Origin: an uncultured Collinsella sp.
Lineage (GTDB): Bacteria > Actinomycetota > Coriobacteriia > Coriobacteriales > Coriobacteriaceae
Assembly: GCA_900550835.1 (NCBI GenBank)
Contig: URTP01000078.1
Location: 1-9,872 of the forward strand
DNA: 9,872 nt
Direction of reading: 5' to 3'
Below, piece by piece: positions 5,887-9,872 of this stretch (the first letter of the stretch is position 1; each line of letters begins with the position of its first letter). The notes beneath the pieces were generated by a model. The model was not told the DNA's origin. It saw only the letters and a list, made by a program, of their open reading frames with translations, and did not search any database. Both the position numbers and the translations under genes were made by a program.

Positions 5887-7263
5887 ATGTGGGCATACGA
5901 GACGACGTTCTACCAGATCTATCCGCTGGGCTTTTGTGGAGCTCCGCGCGAAAACGCCGCGCCCGTTGCCGAGGATGAGCTCGCCCAGGCTGCCAACGCT
6001 GCGCCCAACCCCGATGCGCCCATCATGAAGATCGCCCAATGGGCCGGCTACCTGCAGGAACTCGGCATCGGTGCTGTGCTCATTAACCCGCCACTCGAAT
6101 CCGACAGTCACGGTTACGACACGCGCAGCCTGCGCCATATCGACCGTCGCCTGGGTGGGGATGCCGACTTTGCCGCCGTGTGCGAGACACTGCATGCCCA
6201 TGGCATCCGTGTGGTGCTTGATGCCGTCTTCAACCATGTCGGTCGCGGTTTTTGGGCCTTCCGCGATGTTCAGGAGCGCAAGTGGGACTCGCCCTACAAG
6301 GACTGGTTCCGCATTAGCTTTGACGGCGACTCCTGCTATGGCGACGGCTTTTGGTACGAGGGCTGGGAAGGTCATTTTGAGCTTGTGAAGCTCAACTTGC
6401 AAAACCCCGCCGTGGTCGATTACCTGCTTGAGTCCGTGCGTCGCTGGGCCGAGGGCTTTGGCATCGACGGCCTGCGCTTGGACGTCGCCTATATGCTCGA
6501 TCGCGATTTTATGCGCCGCCTGCATACTTTTACCCGTGAGCTCAAGCCCGACTTTGTGCTGATTGGTGAGACGCTCCACGGCGACTACAACCAGATCGTC
6601 AATGACGAGATGCTTGACTCCTGCACCAACTACGAGTGCTACAAGGGCCTGTACTCCAGCTTTAACTCGGTCAACATGTTCGAGATCGCCCACTCGCTGC
6701 ATCGCCAGTTTGGCGGTGACCCGTGGTGCATTTATCGCGGCAAGCATCTGCTGTCGTTTGTCGACAACCACGATGTGCCGCGCCTGGCGAGCATCCTTAC
6801 CGACAAGTCCTGTCTGCGCCCCGCTTATGGCATGCTCTTTGGCATGCCGGGCATTCCGTGCGTCTACTATGGCAGCGAGTGGGGGATTCCTGGCGAAAAG
6901 GGCGGCCCCGATGGTGACTGGGCGCTGCGACCTGCGCTCGATGAGCCTGCGCCCAACGAGCTGACGGCCTTCATCAAGCAGCTCGCGCACCTGCGCTCGG
7001 CAGACGACGCGGCGGCCCGTGCCCTCAACTATGGTGCCTATCGCAACGTGGTGATCCAGAACAAGCAGCTACTGTTCGAGCGCGCCTGCGACGATGCGAC
7101 GGTGCTCGTGGCGGTCAATGCCGTGAACGAGCCCTATACCTTTGGAGCCGGCGAGCTCAACGGTTCCTTTGCCGACCTGCTTGCCGACGGCGCGCCCACA
7201 GTCGAGCTAACGGGTGCCCTTGAGCTTGCACCCTACGAGGTGCGCTATCTGTTGAGGGCCTAG
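5887..7263 (+). CDS. Intracellular GH13 alpha-glycosidase (maltodextrin/cyclomaltodextrinase-like)
   Basis: A 458-residue alpha-amylase-family enzyme with no signal peptide and no N-terminal carbohydrate-binding domain, so it probably hydrolyses imported alpha-glucan oligosaccharides in the cytoplasm. All four GH13 regions are present: I DAVFNH (112-117), II GLRLDVAY with nucleophile Asp199 and Arg197, III IGETLHG with acid/base Glu228, and IV FVDNHD with His295 and Asp296. The barrel opens at FYQIYPLGF (8-16); PGIPCVYYGSEWG (321-333) is the typical late-barrel loop. A short beta C-domain follows (about 375-458). The chain is shorter than neopullulanases (about 580) and lacks their N-domain. 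The ATG at 5887 is preferred over an upstream in-frame GTG at 5863 because GGGAGG lies 5 bases before it and the chain then begins at the barrel. Exact bond specificity (alpha-1,4, alpha-1,6, trehalose-type) cannot be told. The next gene begins 3 bases after its stop. Confidence 0.9.
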   Translation: MWAYETTFYQIYPLGFCGAPRENAAPVAEDELAQAANAAPNPDAPIMKIAQWAGYLQELGIGAVLINPPLESDSHGYDTRSLRHIDRRLGGDADFAAVCETLHAHGIRVVLDAVFNHVGRGFWAFRDVQERKWDSPYKDWFRISFDGDSCYGDGFWYEGWEGHFELVKLNLQNPAVVDYLLESVRRWAEGFGIDGLRLDVAYMLDRDFMRRLHTFTRELKPDFVLIGETLHGDYNQIVNDEMLDSCTNYECYKGLYSSFNSVNMFEIAHSLHRQFGGDPWCIYRGKHLLSFVDNHDVPRLASILTDKSCLRPAYGMLFGMPGIPCVYYGSEWGIPGEKGGPDGDWALRPALDEPAPNELTAFIKQLAHLRSADDAAARALNYGAYRNVVIQNKQLLFERACDDATVLVAVNAVNEPYTFGAGELNGSFADLLADGAPTVELTGALELAPYEVRYLLRA

Positions 7264-7266
7264 GCC

Positions 7267-7830
7267 ATGGCTGCGTCCGATGAGGGCTATCAACATATTG
7301 AGCATGGGTTTGAGCCCGTGTTCGACCAGCACTCGCGCGTTTTGGTGCTCGGATCGTTTCCCTCGGTGCTTTCGCGCGCCAACGCCTTTTATTACGGCAA
7401 CCCTCAGAATCGCTTTTGGCGTGTGATGGCCGCGTGCCTCGGTGTGCCCGTGCCGCCCAACGAGGGAGACTCTTTGGCGAGCGGCGAGCCCGCGACGCTC
7501 GACGCCTCGGTTGCTGCCAAGCGGGCTATGCTGCTCAACGGCGGCGTGGCCCTGTGGGACGTGATCGAGAGCTGTGACATCAAGGGCTCAAGCGACGCGA
7601 GCATCAAAAACGTCGTTCCGGCGCATGTCGAGCGCATTACCGATGTCACGCCGATTGAGGTCGTTATCTGCAACGGCGGCGCGGCCGGGCGGCTCTACAA
7701 ACGCTATCTACAAGAGCGGACGGGGCTACCCGCCATCGTGCTGCCGTCGACGAGTCCTGCCAACGCGGCGTGGCGTTTGGAGCGGCTTGTCGAGCTTTGG
7801 AGTAAAGCCGTTGACTGGGCTGTTATTTAA
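7267..7830 (+). CDS. DNA-deoxyinosine (hypoxanthine) glycosylase, UDG superfamily family 6-like
   Basis: A 187-residue soluble base-excision enzyme expected to remove hypoxanthine, the deamination product of adenine, from DNA. The UDG-superfamily motif 1 region reads VLGSFPSVLS (27-36), followed by FYYGNPQNRFW (41-51), which is characteristic of this family. NGGVALWDVIESC (91-103) with GSSDASIKN (107-115), the strand EVVICNG (131-137), and motif 2 LPSTSPANA (159-167) complete the fold. The HDG family differs from uracil-specific UDGs in this second motif. The start follows GAGGG (7254-7258) by 8 bases, and the gap to the GH13 stop is 3 bases, so translation is probably coupled although the two functions are unrelated. 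Mug/TDG-type activity on uracil or xanthine is a possible alternative substrate range. Confidence 0.88.
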   Translation: MAASDEGYQHIEHGFEPVFDQHSRVLVLGSFPSVLSRANAFYYGNPQNRFWRVMAACLGVPVPPNEGDSLASGEPATLDASVAAKRAMLLNGGVALWDVIESCDIKGSSDASIKNVVPAHVERITDVTPIEVVICNGGAAGRLYKRYLQERTGLPAIVLPSTSPANAAWRLERLVELWSKAVDWAVI

Positions 7831-7831
7831 T

Positions 7832-8503
7832 TTAGATTTTTGTTTGAGCGTGGGCGCCCAGACGTTTCAGAACGCCTCGCCAGATCGGCGCGGGCACGGC
7901 TGGCTCGGTGCAAATCATGCCGTCGGCGTCGACGTCCTCGGCATTACCACCACCAAGTCGCTGCGCATGCTCAACCGAACAGCCCATACGAACGGCGCCT
8001 ACGAGCTTGTCCATCGCTTCCGAAAACGGTCGCCGCAAGAGTCCCATGCGCGGTGAGTGACGAAGCGCCGCGAAGCCGCTGCCGGTACAGACGACAACGC
8101 CGCCGCACCATGACAGCCCACGAAGGTCGCACGTCGCTCGCAGACGCACGACGAGCCCGTGTGCTCGCTCGAGGCCGCCGACGTCGGCCTGGACAACAAC
8201 ATAGGCACGCGTCCCTGCGCCGCCAAAGCGGTCGAGCATCTGCTTAATGGGCGCCATCGCTTCATCATTGGGTGCATCTTCAATGGCGAACACAATGCCA
8301 TCGGCGGCACCGGCAACGCTGCCGGAATCATCCGCCTCCAAAACGACCGGGTGGGGGAGCACAGTGCCGGAAAGCTGTGCATAGGCGGCGATGGCATCCT
8401 GCAGGTCCCAGAGCAAAAACTCAAGATCGGCGCTCTCGGAAATACTGACAAACGCGATGTTATGCAGTGTTTTTGGTACATCGCCGCGTGCGGTCGTCTC
8501 CAT
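7832..8503 (-). CDS. Uncharacterised 223-residue protein, possible flavodoxin-like fold
   Basis: I do not recognise this gene. The frame is supported by an excellent ribosome site, AAAGGAGG (8508-8515 on the complement), 4 bases before the ATG at 8503, by codon use like its neighbours, and by its filling the gap between flanking genes. Hydrophobic strands NIAFVSIS (15-22), DGIVFAIE (68-75), RAYVVVQAD (99-107) and LSWCGGVVVCTGSG (130-143) alternate with helices, as in flavodoxin-like or NADPH-FMN reductase-like proteins. However, no N-terminal FMN phosphate loop is evident, so flavin binding is doubtful. A basic segment SPRMGLLRRPFSEAMDKL (150-167) and a C-terminal IWRGVLKRLG helix follow. No signal peptide or membrane segment is seen. 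It converges on the DNA glycosylase gene with one base between stops and diverges from the aminotransferase gene. Confidence 0.78.
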   Translation of the reverse strand: METTARGDVPKTLHNIAFVSISESADLEFLLWDLQDAIAAYAQLSGTVLPHPVVLEADDSGSVAGAADGIVFAIEDAPNDEAMAPIKQMLDRFGGAGTRAYVVVQADVGGLERAHGLVVRLRATCDLRGLSWCGGVVVCTGSGFAALRHSPRMGLLRRPFSEAMDKLVGAVRMGCSVEHAQRLGGGNAEDVDADGMICTEPAVPAPIWRGVLKRLGAHAQTKI

Positions 8504-8596
8504 GCCGCCTCCTTTCCGGTCGGTTTCCGTTTAGGTTACACCGTCCGGCGGCGCTCCGCCGCGCTATCCTAGTGCAACCCTCACGAAAGGAATGCC
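8504..8596. promoter_or_regulatory. Divergent intergenic region with GC-rich inverted repeat
   Basis: This 93-base gap must drive both the minus-strand unknown gene and the plus-strand aminotransferase. It holds CGGCGG-CGCT-CCGCCG (8546-8561), a six-pair inverted repeat, and a candidate plus-strand -10 TATCCT (8565-8570) close by, with no good -35. AAAGGA before 8597 and AAAGGAGG before 8503 are the two ribosome sites. The inverted repeat could be an operator for one or both genes; I cannot identify a regulator. Confidence 0.35.
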
Positions 8597-9733
8597 ATGC
8601 GTCTGCCCATGAATACCTCGCTTGCCACGCTCAAGCCCTCCGGCATCCGTCGGATTAACGCACTCGCCGCGCAGCATCCGGGATGCATTGCGCTTGCGCT
8701 CGGTGAGCCCGATTTTCCCACGCCCGATGTGGTTAGCGCCGAGGTGACTGCTTCGTTGGACCGCGGCGACACGCACTATCCGCCCAACAACGGCCGCCCC
8801 GCCCTGCGCGAGGCACTGTCCGAATATATGGGTGACGCGGGTCTGGCGTTTTCCGCCGATGAGGTCATCCTGACCGACGGCGCGACCGAGGCCCTGTCGG
8901 CAACATTTATGGCTATGCTCAACCCCGGCGACGAGGTCATTATCCCCACGCCCGCCTTTGGCCTGTACGAGAGCATCGTCGTGGCCAACCACGCCAAGGC
9001 GGTCTTCTTGGATACGGAGCCTGCGCAATTTCAGATTGACGAGGATGCGCTTCGCGCCTGTGTGACCCCGGCGACCAAGGCCGTCGTTATCTGCTCGCCC
9101 AACAATCCCACGGGCTGCATTCTCAACGCGGCATCGCTCGACGTCGTGGCGCGCGTGGCAGAGCAGGCGGGCATCTACGTAGTCTGCGACGACGTATACA
9201 ACCGTCTGGTCTATGTGGATGGCTACGAGCGCTTTGCCCAGCGCCATCCGGAGCTGCGCGACCAGACGGTGGTCATCGAGAGCTTCTCCAAGCCCTGGGC
9301 CATGACCGGCTGGCGCTTGGGCTGGCTCGCAGCGGCAGCCCCCGTCATCGCCGAGATCGCAAAGGCTCACCAATACTTAGTATCGAGTGCTGTCTCCTTC
9401 GAAATGGACGCCGCAGCCCGAGCCCTCACCGTCGACCCAGCCCCCATGCTCAAAGTCTACCGAGCCCGCCGCAAACGCGTGCTCGCAGCTTTAGATGCCA
9501 TGGGCCTGGACGTCGTAGAGCCCGCAGGCGCCTTCTACGCCTTCCCCAGCATCAAAAAGTTCGACCTAACAAGCGAAGCCTTCTGCATCAAAGCCATCAA
9601 AGAAGCCAACGTAGCCCTAGTCCCCGGAGACTGCTTCGGCACCGAAGGCCACATCCGCCTCAGCTACTGCGTCTCCGACCAAGATTTGGACGAAGGCCTC
9701 CACCGCCTGTCCACCTTCATTTCGACTTTGTAG
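8597..9733 (+). CDS. Class I/II PLP-dependent aminotransferase
   Basis: Cytoplasmic fold-type I transaminase of 378 residues, of the aspartate/aromatic/PatA-like group that transfers an amino group between an amino acid and a 2-oxo acid. Visible: LALGEPDFPTP (33-43), YPPNNGRPALREAL (61-74), TDGATEAL PLP-phosphate loop (93-100), SPNNPTG (167-173), DDVYNRL with Asp198 and Tyr201 (198-204), SFSKPWAMTGWRLG with Schiff-base Lys232 (229-242), and the substrate-carboxylate Arg354 in GHIRLSY (351-357). All catalytic residues are intact and length is normal for the group. The start follows AAAGGAA (8586-8592). Codon use changes sharply from about residue 256 onward, from GAG/AAG to GAA/AAA, pointing to a mosaic origin of the 3' third. 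The substrate cannot be set from sequence alone; aspartate, an aromatic amino acid or a methionine-cycle oxo acid are possible. Confidence 0.92.
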   Translation: MRLPMNTSLATLKPSGIRRINALAAQHPGCIALALGEPDFPTPDVVSAEVTASLDRGDTHYPPNNGRPALREALSEYMGDAGLAFSADEVILTDGATEALSATFMAMLNPGDEVIIPTPAFGLYESIVVANHAKAVFLDTEPAQFQIDEDALRACVTPATKAVVICSPNNPTGCILNAASLDVVARVAEQAGIYVVCDDVYNRLVYVDGYERFAQRHPELRDQTVVIESFSKPWAMTGWRLGWLAAAAPVIAEIAKAHQYLVSSAVSFEMDAAARALTVDPAPMLKVYRARRKRVLAALDAMGLDVVEPAGAFYAFPSIKKFDLTSEAFCIKAIKEANVALVPGDCFGTEGHIRLSYCVSDQDLDEGLHRLSTFISTL

Positions 9734-9872
9734 TCCTCAGGGATGCAACACATCAGCCCACCGACCCAAGCATTATGAGTGGGGGCGTCAGCCAACGAAA
9801 ACCCGGGCTGCCCAAAGTCAACGCAGGCACGCGCCGCCGAAGGCCAGGCGCAAGGTTTTCGTAGATTCCGCA
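9734..9872. other. Unassigned 3' region with a 9-bp inverted repeat
   Basis: No convincing gene is seen in the final 139 bases. ACGAAAACC (9795-9803) and GGTTTTCGT (9854-9862) form a nine-pair inverted repeat enclosing 50 GC-rich bases that contain further short complements such as GCGCC/GGCGC. The minus strand is open from the right edge to a TGA at 9753-9755 (39 codons), and another minus-strand frame is also open, so coding cannot be assigned. It may be a structured terminator, an RNA gene or a repeat continuing beyond the window. Confidence 0.4.

Noticed and set aside
5746..6990. Minus-strand open frame (414 residues) opposite the GH13 gene
   Set aside because: It extends through the terminator hairpin and the GH13 ribosome site and shows no family motifs; the GH13 catalytic regions on the plus strand are decisive.
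7852..7861. Palindrome TGGGCGCCCA near the convergent gene ends as a terminator
   Set aside because: It lies within the coding part of the minus-strand gene, the arms are short and no T-run follows on either strand.
8564..9373. Minus-strand open frame (269 residues) opposite the aminotransferase
   Set aside because: Antisense shadow; it ends just where the codon use of the real gene changes, which itself explains loss of the open frame.
1..9872. CRISPR array, tRNA or rRNA genes, transposase or phage genes
   Set aside because: No regularly spaced repeats, no cloverleaf or rRNA-like segments and no transposase or integrase motifs were seen on either strand.

Overview
The window is GC-rich, densely packed bacterial DNA with short gaps, strong GGAGG-type ribosome binding sites and GAG/AAG/CTG-biased codons. 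A glucose-type PTS IIA protein, a fused FeoA-FeoB iron transporter, a SotB-type exporter and an oligosaccharide-cleaving GH13 enzyme fit an anaerobic, sugar-fermenting gut actinobacterium. Coriobacteriia, and Collinsella in particular, is my best guess. That assignment is inference from gene content and composition; no rRNA or marker gene is present.

Layout: (1) 1-418, minus strand, an EIIA-Glc-like protein cut by the left edge. Its leader holds a good minus-strand promoter and a perfect LacI-family-type palindrome. (2) 665-1564, plus strand, an alpha/beta hydrolase (esterase), then 1612-1932, a small all-beta protein of unknown role, with a hairpin between them. (3) 2054-4414, FeoA-FeoB ferrous iron transporter, preceded by GGTTA/TAACC repeats resembling a DtxR/IdeR iron box. 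(4) A strong terminator hairpin whose loop contains the -35 of the next promoter, then 4536-5732, a SotB-like sugar efflux MFS transporter ending in an unusually long terminator hairpin (5748-5820). (5) 5887-7263, an intracellular GH13 glycosidase, tightly coupled to 7267-7830, a family-6-type UDG superfamily DNA glycosylase (hypoxanthine/deoxyinosine). (6) 7832-8503, minus strand, an unrecognised 223-residue protein convergent with the glycosylase. (7) 8597-9733, plus strand, a class I/II PLP aminotransferase whose last third abruptly changes codon use, followed by 139 bases of non-assigned, inverted-repeat-rich DNA.

How the genes fit together: PTS IIA, GH13 hydrolase and SotB exporter suggest a loosely carbohydrate-oriented neighbourhood, while FeoAB, the DNA glycosylase and the aminotransferase look like independent housekeeping units. 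I see no coherent new multi-gene system. The observations most worth following are the codon-use switch inside the aminotransferase, the promoter built into a terminator, the long palindromic terminator and the two candidate operators. No rRNA, tRNA, CRISPR array, insertion sequence or phage gene is visible.
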